From the NCBI GenBank assembly GCA_031414805.1, contig JANOQJ010000046.1, forward strand, positions 1 through 64,000: 64,000 nucleotides of DNA, given 5' to 3'. Below the pieces are notes generated by a model. The model searched no databases. It saw nothing but the letters and a program-made list of their open reading frames with translations, and was not told the origin of the DNA. The DNA is from JAAFIW01 sp031414805. GTDB lineage: Bacteria; Pseudomonadota; Gammaproteobacteria; Burkholderiales; Burkholderiaceae_C. Made by a program: the position numbers and the translations under genes. This document shows positions 18,237 through 26,870 of the stretch, piece after piece (the stretch's first letter is position 1; each line of letters starts with the position of its first letter).

Positions 18237-18548
18237 ATGAGTGCGATCTCCGTACAAGACGCTGTAACCAAAGCAAAGAGTTCGTTGTTAGAGCTCTTTT
18301 CCGACGACCCTCCCAAAGCGTTGGCGTTGGAGGGAATTGAACTGATTGAAGAAAGTGGCCGTGAGCTTTGGTCTGTGACCTTGGGTTTCCACAGGCCGAA
18401 GTCGGTTTCGACGGTAGGGCCCTCCCGGTCGTCGGCGTTCATGTTTCCTGAGCCACCGTCCCAGGTCGAACATAGGGTCTATAAAACTGTTTTTATCGAC
18501 GCGAGTAGTGGTCAGTTTGTGAAAATGGATATGCGGCTTGTCCAATGA
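18237..18548 (+). CDS. Hypothetical protein paired with PIN-domain gene
   Basis: This 103-residue protein is preceded by a good AAGGA site. I do not recognise it. The C-terminal half ('VYKTVFIDASSGQFVKMDMR') resembles the strand pattern of PepSY-like domains. The middle is Ser- and Pro-rich. It overlaps the PIN-domain gene by ATGA. Small acidic upstream partners of PIN proteins are often antitoxins, but no DNA-binding motif is visible here, so an antitoxin role is only a possibility. Base composition is lower in GC than the flanking catabolic genes. Confidence 0.65.
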   Translation: MSAISVQDAVTKAKSSLLELFSDDPPKALALEGIELIEESGRELWSVTLGFHRPKSVSTVGPSRSSAFMFPEPPSQVEHRVYKTVFIDASSGQFVKMDMRLVQ

Positions 18549-19072
18549 ATGCGTCATATGAAGATCAACTTCAGAGGTGCATCGAGCAGTATTCGGAGTC
18601 TGGCATCGTGCTGGATACCAATGTTCTTTTGCTGCTTCTGGTAGGACAATTTCGACCGTCGCTCATTGGAGGGCGTCGACTCGAAAAATATAGTGTTCCT
18701 GATGCTCAGTTGCTAATGGCGTTTGTTGAGCGATTTAAACGGATTTTTGTCACTGCTCATGTGCTTGCAGAAACCAGCAATCTGGCGGCTCAGGTTGCAA
18801 AGGGCCTGGCTCGAGATCAATTTTTCAGCGCACTTCATCCAGTTTTCTGTGGGGAAAGTGAAATATCGCTGGGCTTGTTATCGATCCTCGGACGTGAGGT
18901 GGTGCTCGACAAGTTCGTGCGTTTGGGTTTAACTGATGCTGCGCTGATCTCAGTTGCGGGGCAAGGAAAATTACTTCTGACGGATGATTTGGACTTGCAT
19001 TTGGCAACAGTTACCAGTGGGTGGAGCTCGATTAACTTCACTCATATGCGCGAAGCGGCCGGGTTGGTTTGA
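18545..19072 (+). CDS. PIN-domain protein, putative nuclease
   Basis: This 175-residue protein has the acidic residues of a PIN nuclease: Asp24 in 'VLDTNVLLLLL', Glu76 in 'VLAETSN', Asp131 in 'LGLTDAALI' and Asp147/148 in 'LLTDDLDL'. PIN proteins are Mg-dependent RNases, often VapC-like toxins, which are usually about 130 residues; this one is longer. It is coupled by ATGA to the hypothetical gene upstream. The pair sits as a lower-GC insert between the thiolase and an acyl-CoA dehydrogenase gene. It could be a toxin or a housekeeping RNase. Confidence 0.75.
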   Translation: MNASYEDQLQRCIEQYSESGIVLDTNVLLLLLVGQFRPSLIGGRRLEKYSVPDAQLLMAFVERFKRIFVTAHVLAETSNLAAQVAKGLARDQFFSALHPVFCGESEISLGLLSILGREVVLDKFVRLGLTDAALISVAGQGKLLLTDDLDLHLATVTSGWSSINFTHMREAAGLV

Positions 19073-19096
19073 TAACGAAATGAGTCTGGAATATCA

Positions 19097-20227
19097 ATGC
19101 TTCTCACCCCCGACCAGGAAATGATCCGCGACGCGGTGTGCGCCTTTGCCCAAGAGCAGCTCTGGCCCCACGCCGCCCGCTGGGACAAGGAGCACCACTT
19201 CCCACACGAGGCCCACAAAGGCCTGGCCGCGCTGGGTGCTTACGGTATTTGTGTGCCCGAGGAATATGGCGGCGCCAATCTGGATTACGTGACCCTGGCC
19301 TTGGTGCTGGAAGAAATTGCCGCAGGCGACGGCGGCACCAGCACCGCCATCAGCGTGACCAACTGCCCGGTGAATGCCATCTTGATGCGCTACGGAACTG
19401 AAGCGCAGAAGAAGCAATGGCTCACGCCGCTGGCCCGTGGCGACATGTTGGGCGCGTTTTGCTTGACCGAGCCGCATGTGGGCAGCGATGCGTCGGCGCT
19501 CAAAACCACAGCTGTTTTGGACAAAGACGGCTACGTCATCAACGGCGTCAAGCAGTTCATCACCAGCGGCAAAAACGGCCATGTGGCCATCGTGATTGCC
19601 GTGACTGACAAAGGCGCGGGCAAAAAGGGCATGAGCGCTTTCATCGTGCCCACCGCCACCCCCGGCTACCAGGTGGCGCGGCTGGAAGACAAGCTGGGCC
19701 AGCACAGCAGCGACACCGCACAAATCAACTTCGACGGCTGCCGCGTCTCGCAAGAAAACCGCATTGGCGAAGAAGGCGAGGGCTACAAAATTGCGCTGAG
19801 CGCGCTGGAAGGTGGCCGCATCGGCATCGCCGCCCAGGCCTTAGGCATGGCTCGCAGCGCCTTTGATGTGGCACTGGCCTACGCCAAAGACCGCCAGAGC
19901 TTTGGCACGGCCATCATCAACCACCAGGCAGTCGGCTTCCGGCTTGCTGAAGCAGCTACGAAATTAGAAGCAGCCCGCCAGCTCATCTGGCACGCCGCCA
20001 GCCTGCGCGACGCCAACCGCCCTTGCCTGAAAGAAGCCGCCATGGCCAAGCTGTTTGCCAGCGAAGTGGCCGAAGACATCTGCAGCGTCGCCATTCAAAC
20101 CCTGGGCGGCTACGGCTACGTGAGCGACTTTCCGGTGGAGCGCATCTACCGCGACGTGCGGGTCTGCCAGATTTATGAAGGCACCTCTGATGTGCAGAAA
20201 ATCTTGATTCAACGGGCCTTGGCATGA
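19097..20227 (+). CDS. Acyl-CoA dehydrogenase
   Basis: This 376-residue flavoprotein of the butyryl/short-chain type desaturates acyl-CoA at the alpha-beta position. Motifs are 'CLTEPHVGSDASAL', 'FITSGKNG', 'LGGYGYVSDFPVERIYRD' and the catalytic base Glu361 in 'QIYEGTSDVQ'. The C-terminal position of the Glu differs from isovaleryl-CoA dehydrogenase, so it probably acts on short straight or 2-methyl-branched acyl-CoA. It follows the PIN pair by 24 bp; a 401-bp repeat-rich gap follows. Confidence 0.9.
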   Translation: MLLTPDQEMIRDAVCAFAQEQLWPHAARWDKEHHFPHEAHKGLAALGAYGICVPEEYGGANLDYVTLALVLEEIAAGDGGTSTAISVTNCPVNAILMRYGTEAQKKQWLTPLARGDMLGAFCLTEPHVGSDASALKTTAVLDKDGYVINGVKQFITSGKNGHVAIVIAVTDKGAGKKGMSAFIVPTATPGYQVARLEDKLGQHSSDTAQINFDGCRVSQENRIGEEGEGYKIALSALEGGRIGIAAQALGMARSAFDVALAYAKDRQSFGTAIINHQAVGFRLAEAATKLEAARQLIWHAASLRDANRPCLKEAAMAKLFASEVAEDICSVAIQTLGGYGYVSDFPVERIYRDVRVCQIYEGTSDVQKILIQRALA

Positions 20228-20245
20228 CATGAGTCACTACGGTTT

Positions 20246-20277
20246 TGATAGCTGCTTGAGCAATGAATCTCTGGGCT
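20246..20277 (-). repeat. Interspersed repeat copy 5 (partial)
   Basis: The minus strand reads AGCCCAGAGATTCATTGCTC followed by AAGCAGCTATCA. Only the core half is well kept. It lies just after the acyl-CoA dehydrogenase gene. Confidence 0.7.
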
Positions 20278-20316
20278 GTCGGCTGTTTTTGCTTGAATCG
20301 CCTCAGCATCGTGAGA

Positions 20317-20402
20317 AAAATGGGGTCAGATCCCAATTCAGGACATGGTCTATCCGGCACGAAGCCAAACCCATACGAAATTGGGCTCTGACCCCATTTT
20401 TC
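20317..20402. repeat. GGGGTCAG inverted-repeat element A
   Basis: AATGGGGTCAGATCCCAATT at the left pairs with AAATTGGGCTCTGACCCCAT at the right, giving long inverted ends of an ~85-bp unit. This type of end is seen on small palindromic elements mobilised by REP-associated tyrosine transposases; no transposase is in the window. It is one of two in the 401-bp gap 20228-20628, which otherwise holds only repeat copy 5. Confidence 0.75.
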
Positions 20403-20502
20403 AGGTTCCGGCGCGCGAAACCGTTGCGTGCCGCGATCGCAGTCTTTGGCGCCGCAACGCGAAGCCCGTGCATGCGAAGTTTTGCAGTCTCCGGAAAGTC
20501 CG

Positions 20503-20588
20503 CAATGGGGGTCAGAGCAAAATTTCGTACTTGCTCCCCGCCCGCCGACAACACCGCGTCCTGAATTTTGATCTGACCCCCATTGCTC
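20503..20588. repeat. GGGGTCAG inverted-repeat element B
   Basis: GCAATGGGGGTCAGAGCAAA at the left pairs with TTTTGATCTGACCCCCATTG at the right. It is a second, diverged copy 100 bp from element A. A third copy lies inside uvrA at 55364-55441. Confidence 0.75.
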
Positions 20589-20628
20589 GTCTCGTTCGCT
20601 CGTCCCAACCTGTCACACACCACGCACC

Positions 20629-20928
20629 ATGTTCAACCAAACCGTAAGAGGCCTGTATTGCCTGCGCTGCGGCAGCCGCAAGATAGTGCGCGGCACGCTG
20701 GGCGAGTCGGCCCGTTTTTACCCCCTGCGCAGCGCCTTGCGGGCGCTGATGGGCAAGCCGGTTTTTCTGCAAAACGAGCACGCCCATGCCTGCCTGGATT
20801 GCGGCCTGACCTGGAACGAGGTGAGCCCGCATGAGTTGCGTAAAAACCTGCGGGACTACGGTCTGGTCAAGCACAGCACCGTGGTGATGGAGGCTGTGCG
20901 CAGCCAGAAACCGGACATCAAACTATGA
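20629..20928 (+). CDS. Hypothetical zinc-ribbon-like protein
   Basis: This 99-residue protein has two CxxC pairs, Cys11/Cys14 in 'YCLRCGSRK' and Cys55/Cys58 in 'ACLDCGLTW', spaced like a zinc ribbon. The function is not known. No ribosome site is obvious. Its end overlaps the metallophosphoesterase start by ATGA, so the two are probably translated together. Confidence 0.7.
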   Translation: MFNQTVRGLYCLRCGSRKIVRGTLGESARFYPLRSALRALMGKPVFLQNEHAHACLDCGLTWNEVSPHELRKNLRDYGLVKHSTVVMEAVRSQKPDIKL

Positions 20929-21821
20929 AGCTGCGGGCCTGGACCCTTGGGCGCACGCTGGCTGCCTTGTTGGGCTTGCTGGTCATTTGGTCGGTGTTGA
21001 TCGAGCCGCGCTGGGTAGCGGCGCGGCAGATTGATGTGCAGCTGGCCACGCCGCACCGCTTGTCGCCGCTGAAGGTGGCCGTGGCCTCTGACTGGCACAT
21101 CACGCAGCGTGGGCTGTGGCGCGTGAACACGCTGGAGCGTGCGCAGCGGCTGGTGCGTGAGATCAATGCCAGCCACCCTGATGTGATTTTGTTGCCCGGT
21201 GATTTCATTGCCGACCACGACCTGCCGCCCGAGCTGGCCGCCACCCACGAAGACCAGATTGCGCAGGTGCTGGGCGAGCTGCGTGCGCCGCTAGGCGTAT
21301 ATGCCGTGCTGGGCAACCATGACTGGTGGTACGACGGAACAAAGTTGGCCAACGCTTTGCGCAAACGCGGCATCACGGTGCTGGAAAACGACGCTCAGCG
21401 CCTTGCCAAAACGGGTTTGTGGGTGGTGGGCATTGGTGACGATTCCACCGGCCATTCGCAGCCTGCGCAGGCGCTGAAAAAACTGCCCGCCAACACCCAT
21501 GCACTGGTCATGATGCACGACCCCGCCAGCCTCATGGAACTGCCGCCCGTAGAAGGTTTGATCGTCGCGGGCCATACGCATGGGGGCCAGGTGGCGCTGC
21601 CCGGCATCGGCGCGTTCATCGTGCCAGGCCGTGCCCCGCGCCAGTGGGCTCATGGCTGGGTGACCCACGAAGGGCACAGAGGCCGGCGCATGTATGTGAC
21701 CAGCGGCCTGGGCGTCAGCATCTTGCCGATTCGTTTCAACATGCGTCCAGAATGGGTCCTGTTTTCCGTCACCGACAGCTTCCCTTTGAATTCAACCCCA
21801 ACCGGGAGATCTACGCCATGA
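20925..21821 (+). CDS. Membrane-anchored metallophosphoesterase (YkuE/LpxG-like)
   Basis: This 298-residue protein has an N-terminal membrane helix (about residues 10-26) and then a calcineurin-like phosphoesterase domain. Metal ligands are in 'ASDWHI', 'LLPGDFI', 'LGNHDWW', 'MMHDP' and 'AGHTHGGQ'. Relatives include YkuE and the lipid A pathway enzyme LpxG. The substrate is probably a membrane phospho-ester. It overlaps both neighbours by four bases, so the three genes form a coupled string ending in the acyl-CoA ligase. Confidence 0.87.
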   Translation: MKLRAWTLGRTLAALLGLLVIWSVLIEPRWVAARQIDVQLATPHRLSPLKVAVASDWHITQRGLWRVNTLERAQRLVREINASHPDVILLPGDFIADHDLPPELAATHEDQIAQVLGELRAPLGVYAVLGNHDWWYDGTKLANALRKRGITVLENDAQRLAKTGLWVVGIGDDSTGHSQPAQALKKLPANTHALVMMHDPASLMELPPVEGLIVAGHTHGGQVALPGIGAFIVPGRAPRQWAHGWVTHEGHRGRRMYVTSGLGVSILPIRFNMRPEWVLFSVTDSFPLNSTPTGRSTP

Positions 21822-23494
21822 GCTCAAACCTTCTGACCGAAAGCCTTTCTACAGGCCTGACCGAGCCACCCCTGATCGAGCAAACCATTGGCGCGTTTTT
21901 CGATGCCATGGTGCAACGCCAACCCGATCACCTGGCCCTGATCAGCGCTCACCAAAAGCTGCGCCTGACCTACCGCGAACTGCAAACCCAGGCCAATCAA
22001 CTGGCCAGTGGTTTGCTAAACCTGGGCCTGGTCAAAGGTGACCGCATCGGCATCTGGTCGCACAACAACGCCCAGTGGTTGCTGATGCAGGTGGCCACTG
22101 CAAAAATCGGTTTGATCCTGGTCAACATCAACCCGGCGTATCGCACCAGCGAGCTGGAATATGCGCTGAACAAGGTGGGCTGCAAGGCGCTGGTGACGAT
22201 GGCACGCTTCAAGACCAGTGACTACCTGGGCATGCTGCGCGAGCTGGGAACAGTCAGGTTGCCGCAGTTGCAGCACACGGTGTGGATCGACGAAGCAGGG
22301 CACGGCACTGACGAGCCCGGCATGCTGCGCTTTTCGCAAGTCATGGCCCGTGGCCAGTCGGATGACCCACGCATTGCAGCTATCAGCGCCACTCTGAAAA
22401 ACGCCGACCCCATCAACATCCAGTTCACCAGCGGCACCACCGGTTTCCCCAAAGGTGCCACGCTCACCCATCGCAACATCTTGAACAACGGTTTCTTCGT
22501 GGGCGAGTGCATGAAGCTCACACCCGCCGACCGCTTGTGTGTGCCGGTGCCGCTGTACCACTGCTTTGGCATGGTCATGGGCAACCTGGGCTGCATCACG
22601 CACGGGGCCACCGTGGTCTACCCCAACGACGGGTTTGACCCGCTCACCGTGCTGCAAACCGTGCAGGACGAGCGCTGCACCGCGCTGTATGGCGTGCCCA
22701 CCATGTTCATTGCGCAGCTCGATCACCCGCGCTTCAAGGAATTTGATCTGTCCAGCCTGCGCACCGGCTGCATGGCCGGCTCCCCTTGCCCGATTGAGGT
22801 GATGAAGCGAGTGGTGAGTGACATGCACATGACCGACGTGACCATTGCCTACGGCATGACCGAGACCAGCCCTGTCAGCTGCCAAAGCAGCACCGACACG
22901 CCCCTGGCCAAACGCGTGTCCACCGTTGGCCAGGTGCAGCCGCACCTGCAGGTGAAGGTGGTTGACCCAGTCACCGGTGCCACCCTGCCCGTGGGCCAGT
23001 CGGGCGAGCTGTGCACCAAGGGCTACAGCGTGATGCACAGCTACTGGGACGACGAAGCCAAAACCCGCGAAGCGGTCGATGCCGACGGCTGGATGCACAC
23101 CGGCGACCTGGCTACCATGGACGCCGAGGGCTACGTGAACATTGTGGGCCGCATCAAAGACTTGGTGATTCGCGGCGGCGAAAACGTCTACCCCCGCGAG
23201 GTCGAAGAGTTTTTGTACCGCCACCCCAAGGTGCAAGACGTGCAGGTGGTGGGCGTGCCCGACAAAAAGTACGGCGAAGAGCTGTGCGCCTGGGTCATCA
23301 CCAAGCCGGGGCAAGTGGCCACCGAAGACGAAGTCCGCAGCTTTTGCACAGGGCAGATAGCGCATTACAAGGTGCCGCGCTACATCCGCTTTGTGGAAGC
23401 GTTTCCTATGACCATCACCGGAAAAATCCAGAAGTTCAAGATTCGCGACGCGATGAAAGACGAGCTGCAACTGGCCGAAGACAAAACAGCTTGA
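21818..23494 (+). CDS. AMP-forming acyl-CoA synthetase
   Basis: The ATG at 21818, in an ATGA overlap and with GGGAG upstream, gives 558 residues. Motifs in order are 'FTSGTTGFPKGATLTH' for ATP, 'YGMTETSPVS', 'HTGDLATMD', 'RIKDLVIRGGENVYP' and the catalytic Lys region 'GKIQKFKIRD'. It activates a carboxylic acid to its CoA thioester through an acyl-adenylate. Ligases of this size near liu genes usually act on short or medium chains; isovalerate would fit but is not proven. Confidence 0.9.
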   Translation: MSSNLLTESLSTGLTEPPLIEQTIGAFFDAMVQRQPDHLALISAHQKLRLTYRELQTQANQLASGLLNLGLVKGDRIGIWSHNNAQWLLMQVATAKIGLILVNINPAYRTSELEYALNKVGCKALVTMARFKTSDYLGMLRELGTVRLPQLQHTVWIDEAGHGTDEPGMLRFSQVMARGQSDDPRIAAISATLKNADPINIQFTSGTTGFPKGATLTHRNILNNGFFVGECMKLTPADRLCVPVPLYHCFGMVMGNLGCITHGATVVYPNDGFDPLTVLQTVQDERCTALYGVPTMFIAQLDHPRFKEFDLSSLRTGCMAGSPCPIEVMKRVVSDMHMTDVTIAYGMTETSPVSCQSSTDTPLAKRVSTVGQVQPHLQVKVVDPVTGATLPVGQSGELCTKGYSVMHSYWDDEAKTREAVDADGWMHTGDLATMDAEGYVNIVGRIKDLVIRGGENVYPREVEEFLYRHPKVQDVQVVGVPDKKYGEELCAWVITKPGQVATEDEVRSFCTGQIAHYKVPRYIRFVEAFPMTITGKIQKFKIRDAMKDELQLAEDKTA

Positions 23495-23532
23495 GCGATG
23501 TTCCGCATTCCGATGTCACCGCACCGACAGCC

Positions 23533-24735
23533 ATGACAGGGCCCCTACAAGGCCTGCGTGTGCTGGAGCTCGGCCAGGTGTTGGCCGGGCCGTTTGCAGG
23601 TGCCATATTTGCTGATCTGGGGGCTGAAGTCATCAAGCTGGAGCGGCCAGACGGAGGTGATGACGCACGGCGCATGGGCCCGGCTTTTGGTGGTGGCCCG
23701 GGCAGTGACGGCGCAGACGCACTGATCTTTCATGTGTTCAACCGGGGCAAACAGTCGGTGGCGCTGGATTTGAAAAGCGCCGATGGCCTGGCAGCTTTCG
23801 AGCGCCTGGCGACCAGCGCCGATATTTTTGTGCACAACCTGCGCCCCGACGTGCCGCGTGCCCTGGGCCTTGATGGGCCCGCGCTGTGTGCGCGCCACCC
23901 CCGCTTGGTGTACTGCGAAATCTCGGCCTTTGGCCACACGGGGCCTATGGCGCTGCAACCGGGCTACGAGCCCTTGATCCAGGCCTTCAGCGGCCTGTCG
24001 GCCACCAACGGTGGGCCAGACGATCCGTCGATGCGCAGCGGTGCTTCGCTGTGCGACCAGGGCACGGGCATGTGGGCTGTTATTGGCGCGCTGGCCTTGT
24101 TGCAGCGGCGCCAGCACACCGGGCGCGGCGGCATCGTCAGCGCCTCGCTGCTGGAAACCGCCCTGGTGTGGAACGGCCAAAAGGCCGATGCCCTGGTCAA
24201 CGAAGGTCGCCAGCCCGAGCGCCACCGCAGCGGCCACCCCGGCTTTGCGCCCTATGAAGCCTTTGAAACTTTTGATGCGCCGCTGCTCATCTGCTGCGGC
24301 AACGACCGGCTGTTTGCCAAGCTGGCGCAGGCCCTGGGCCAGCCCGACTGGGCCACCGATGAACGCTTTGCTACCAACCGTGCCCGTCTGACGCACAAAG
24401 CACTGCTGTTCGAGTTTTTGACCCCCTTGCTGCAAAGCCGCCCGCGTGCTGATTGGCTGGCCCTGCTGGAGGCTGCAGGTGTGCCCTGTGCGCCCATTCA
24501 CAGCCTGCCCCAGGCGCTGGCCCACCCCCAGGTGCAGGCGCTGAGTCTGCTGCAGCCTGTGCCCGGCGACACCGGGCAAACCCCCTTGAGCTTGACCGCG
24601 CTGCCGCTTTCAATCGATGGGTTGCGACCCGCCCACCGCAGCCGCGCACCCGCACTGGGCGCGCACAATATTCAGCACGGCCTGCCTGCAATAGCAGACA
24701 GTCACAACAGATTCAACCCCGGAGACAAACCATGA
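23533..24735 (+). CDS. CaiB/BaiF family CoA transferase
   Basis: This 400-residue protein is a family III CoA transferase. The N-terminal 'LRVLELGQVLAGPFAG' and 'GAEVIKLERPDGGD' are typical, and the covalent catalytic Asp is Asp175 in 'GASLCDQGTGM'. An upstream TTG at 23491 overlaps the ligase stop, but the ATG at 23533 gives the usual family start. It moves CoA between organic acids; the acids are not identifiable here. Its stop overlaps the next gene (ATGA). Confidence 0.88.
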   Translation: MTGPLQGLRVLELGQVLAGPFAGAIFADLGAEVIKLERPDGGDDARRMGPAFGGGPGSDGADALIFHVFNRGKQSVALDLKSADGLAAFERLATSADIFVHNLRPDVPRALGLDGPALCARHPRLVYCEISAFGHTGPMALQPGYEPLIQAFSGLSATNGGPDDPSMRSGASLCDQGTGMWAVIGALALLQRRQHTGRGGIVSASLLETALVWNGQKADALVNEGRQPERHRSGHPGFAPYEAFETFDAPLLICCGNDRLFAKLAQALGQPDWATDERFATNRARLTHKALLFEFLTPLLQSRPRADWLALLEAAGVPCAPIHSLPQALAHPQVQALSLLQPVPGDTGQTPLSLTALPLSIDGLRPAHRSRAPALGAHNIQHGLPAIADSHNRFNPGDKP

Positions 24736-25721
24736 ACCCAACCACCCGTCGCACCATCATTTGCAGCCTGTTCGCCGCCTGCGGTGCTACAGCCCTGCTG
24801 GTCAGCCCCGCCGTGCAAGCACAGGCTTACCCCAACAAACCCGTCAAGCTGGTCGTGCCCTTTGCCCCCGGCAGCGCCACCGACCAGATTGCCCGCGCCT
24901 TTGCCGCCAAGCTCACCGAGTCGCTGGGCCAGCCCATGGTGGTGGACAACAAACCCGGCGTGAACGGCATGCTGGGTGCAGACGCGGTGGCCAAGGCTGC
25001 GCCCGATGTCTACACGATTTTGATTGGCACCAACAGCACCAATGCCGCCCTGAAAAGCCTGATGAAAACGCTGCCCTACGACCAGGACACAGCGTTTGCA
25101 CCCGTGGCCTACATGGGCCAGTTGCCGCTGATCGTGGCCGTCAACAACGACGTGCCCGTCAAGACCCTGCGCGAGTTTGTGGACATGGCCAAAGCAAAAC
25201 CTGGCAACGTGACCTTTGCCAGCGCCAGCACCTCACAACTGGTGTCCAGCGAAATGCTGGCCAGCATGGCCGGCATCAAGATGACCAACGTGCCCTACAA
25301 AAGCGGCCCCGCCGCCATGACCGACCTGCTGGGCGGCCAGGTCAACATGTTTACTGCCGACTTTGGCGTGATGGTGCCCCAGGTCAAAGGCGGCAAGGTG
25401 CGCGCACTGGCCGTCACCTCCACCACACGCTCGCCTTTGGTTCCCGATGTGCCCACCGTCAACGAAGCCCTGGGCCTGAAAGACTACGAACTCATCGCCT
25501 ACTTCGCCGCCTTCGCTCCGGCCGGCACGCCCGCCGACATCGTGAACAAACTCAACGCCGCCATCAATGCCGCGGCCAGCAGCAAGGACATCCAGGAGAA
25601 GTTCGCGCCGATCGGCTTTGCGGTTGAGCCGGGCACGCCGGATGCGCTGGCTCAGAGAACCCGGGCGGAGACAGCGAAGTGGGCGAAGGCGATCAAAGAC
25701 GCAAAAATTGAGGCTCAGTAA
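24732..25721 (+). CDS. Bug/TctC-type tricarboxylate transporter binding protein
   Basis: This 329-residue periplasmic protein has a signal peptide ending at about 'VQAQA'. It shows the Bug-family start 'YPNKPVKLVVPFAPGSATD' and the conserved 'VDNKPGVNGMLGADAVAKA'. These proteins bind carboxylates for TctAB transporters and are greatly expanded in Burkholderiales. No tctA or tctB is present here. Tight coupling to the CoA transferase suggests that its ligand is the acid activated by that enzyme. Confidence 0.9.
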   Translation: MNPTTRRTIICSLFAACGATALLVSPAVQAQAYPNKPVKLVVPFAPGSATDQIARAFAAKLTESLGQPMVVDNKPGVNGMLGADAVAKAAPDVYTILIGTNSTNAALKSLMKTLPYDQDTAFAPVAYMGQLPLIVAVNNDVPVKTLREFVDMAKAKPGNVTFASASTSQLVSSEMLASMAGIKMTNVPYKSGPAAMTDLLGGQVNMFTADFGVMVPQVKGGKVRALAVTSTTRSPLVPDVPTVNEALGLKDYELIAYFAAFAPAGTPADIVNKLNAAINAAASSKDIQEKFAPIGFAVEPGTPDALAQRTRAETAKWAKAIKDAKIEAQ

Positions 25722-25744
25722 GTTCTCGCTGCAACAACACAGCC

Positions 25745-26752
25745 ATGTTGGAAGAAATCCTGCACGACCCGCGCGTGCAAGCTGCGATTCCAGGTCTGTC
25801 ACTTGCTGTGCTTAAGTCCGCAGAAATTGCCGCGGTGCATGCCATCGGAATCCGCGGTGCCGACGATCGCCGGGATGTAGACACACACACCGTATTTGAG
25901 GCGGCATCTCTCACCAAGCCACTGGTTTCTTTCATTGCCCTTCAGCTTGCCGAGGAGGGACTGCTTGACCTTGATCGGCCGCTCTGTGACATCTGCGGGG
26001 AATACGTGCCGGGCGATGAGCGCGCCAACGCGATCACCGCCACCCACGTGCTGACACATACGAGCGGTTTGCCAAACATCGTCGGGCCAGAGACACCGTT
26101 GAAGACCCACTTTGCACCAGGTGAGCGGTTCAGCTACGGCAGTAGCGCCTTCGGCTGGCTACAACGTGCAATCGAAGCGTCGTCCGCAAGCTCGTTGGAA
26201 GCCGTCGCCCGAACCCGCGTCTTCGAGGCGTTAGGCATGGGTGACTCCAGTCTTGAATGGCAGCAACGGTTCGAATCCAATTACGCACAGGGACAGGAGA
26301 TGGACGGCCAGTTCGTGTCCAAGCGCCGCATGGCAAAGGCCGCTGCCTCCTGGTCGCTGCTAACCACAGCAACCGACTACGCCCGGTTCGTACAAGCTGT
26401 GTTGCGCGGACGCGGCTTGTCTTCAAAGATACATGCGCGTTGGTTCACGCCTGCAGTGTCAGCGAGGGTGGGTGTCGATGATGTTTTGAATATGGATGCC
26501 GCGCAGGACAAGGAGGTCGCGTGGGGGCTTGGTTGGGGGTTGGAGCCTTCGCAAGGCACTTTTTTTCACTGGGGACACAACCCTGGGTTCCGGGCCTTCG
26601 TAATGGGCAACCTCAGCACTCAGGATGCCGTGGTGTGGTTTGCGAACTCGGCGCAGGGCTTGCGACTGGCGCGACATGTTCTGCCCGAAGTACTGCCGGG
26701 GCCGCATCGCTCGTTGGATTGGCTTCAGATCGCAAGGACGCTCGAAGGGTGA
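25745..26752 (+). CDS. Class C beta-lactamase-like serine hydrolase
   Basis: This 335-residue protein has a Ser55-x-x-Lys58 nucleophile motif ('EAASLTKP'), a Tyr motif 'FSYGSSAFG' and a late 'HWGHNPGF' in place of KTG. These are features of the beta-lactamase/DD-peptidase/esterase superfamily. No signal peptide is evident, so it is probably cytoplasmic. The substrate is unknown. Its codon use is less biased than that of the flanking liu-region genes, so it may be a later insertion. Confidence 0.85.
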   Translation: MLEEILHDPRVQAAIPGLSLAVLKSAEIAAVHAIGIRGADDRRDVDTHTVFEAASLTKPLVSFIALQLAEEGLLDLDRPLCDICGEYVPGDERANAITATHVLTHTSGLPNIVGPETPLKTHFAPGERFSYGSSAFGWLQRAIEASSASSLEAVARTRVFEALGMGDSSLEWQQRFESNYAQGQEMDGQFVSKRRMAKAAASWSLLTTATDYARFVQAVLRGRGLSSKIHARWFTPAVSARVGVDDVLNMDAAQDKEVAWGLGWGLEPSQGTFFHWGHNPGFRAFVMGNLSTQDAVVWFANSAQGLRLARHVLPEVLPGPHRSLDWLQIARTLEG

Positions 26753-26812
26753 GACTGAGCGACGTTCGCGTGTTGCTACGCTGGGTCTTCGATGCTCAAC
26801 TTCAGGCAGAAT

Positions 26813-26832
26813 TGACGTTTACGTAAACGTCA
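26813..26832. promoter_or_regulatory. Putative LiuR operator 2
   Basis: TGACGTTTACGTAAACGTCA is identical to operator 1 and is extended to a 22-bp palindrome by flanking T and A. It lies 38 bp before the carboxylase beta start and is followed by a half-site ACGTCAA, so the right liu block is probably also controlled by LiuR. Confidence 0.85.
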
Positions 26833-26870
26833 ACTAAACATTCACGTCAAACGAACCGCAGGTTGCACAC

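Noticed and set aside
19940..19975. TGCTGAAGCAGCTACGAAAT resembling the interspersed repeat inside the acyl-CoA dehydrogenase
   Set aside because: It encodes the conserved family stretch 'LAEAATKLEAAR', so the likeness is probably chance.
22016..23470. A 484-residue minus-strand frame opposite the acyl-CoA synthetase
   Set aside because: It is the reverse of conserved AMP-binding motifs and has no domain or ribosome site.
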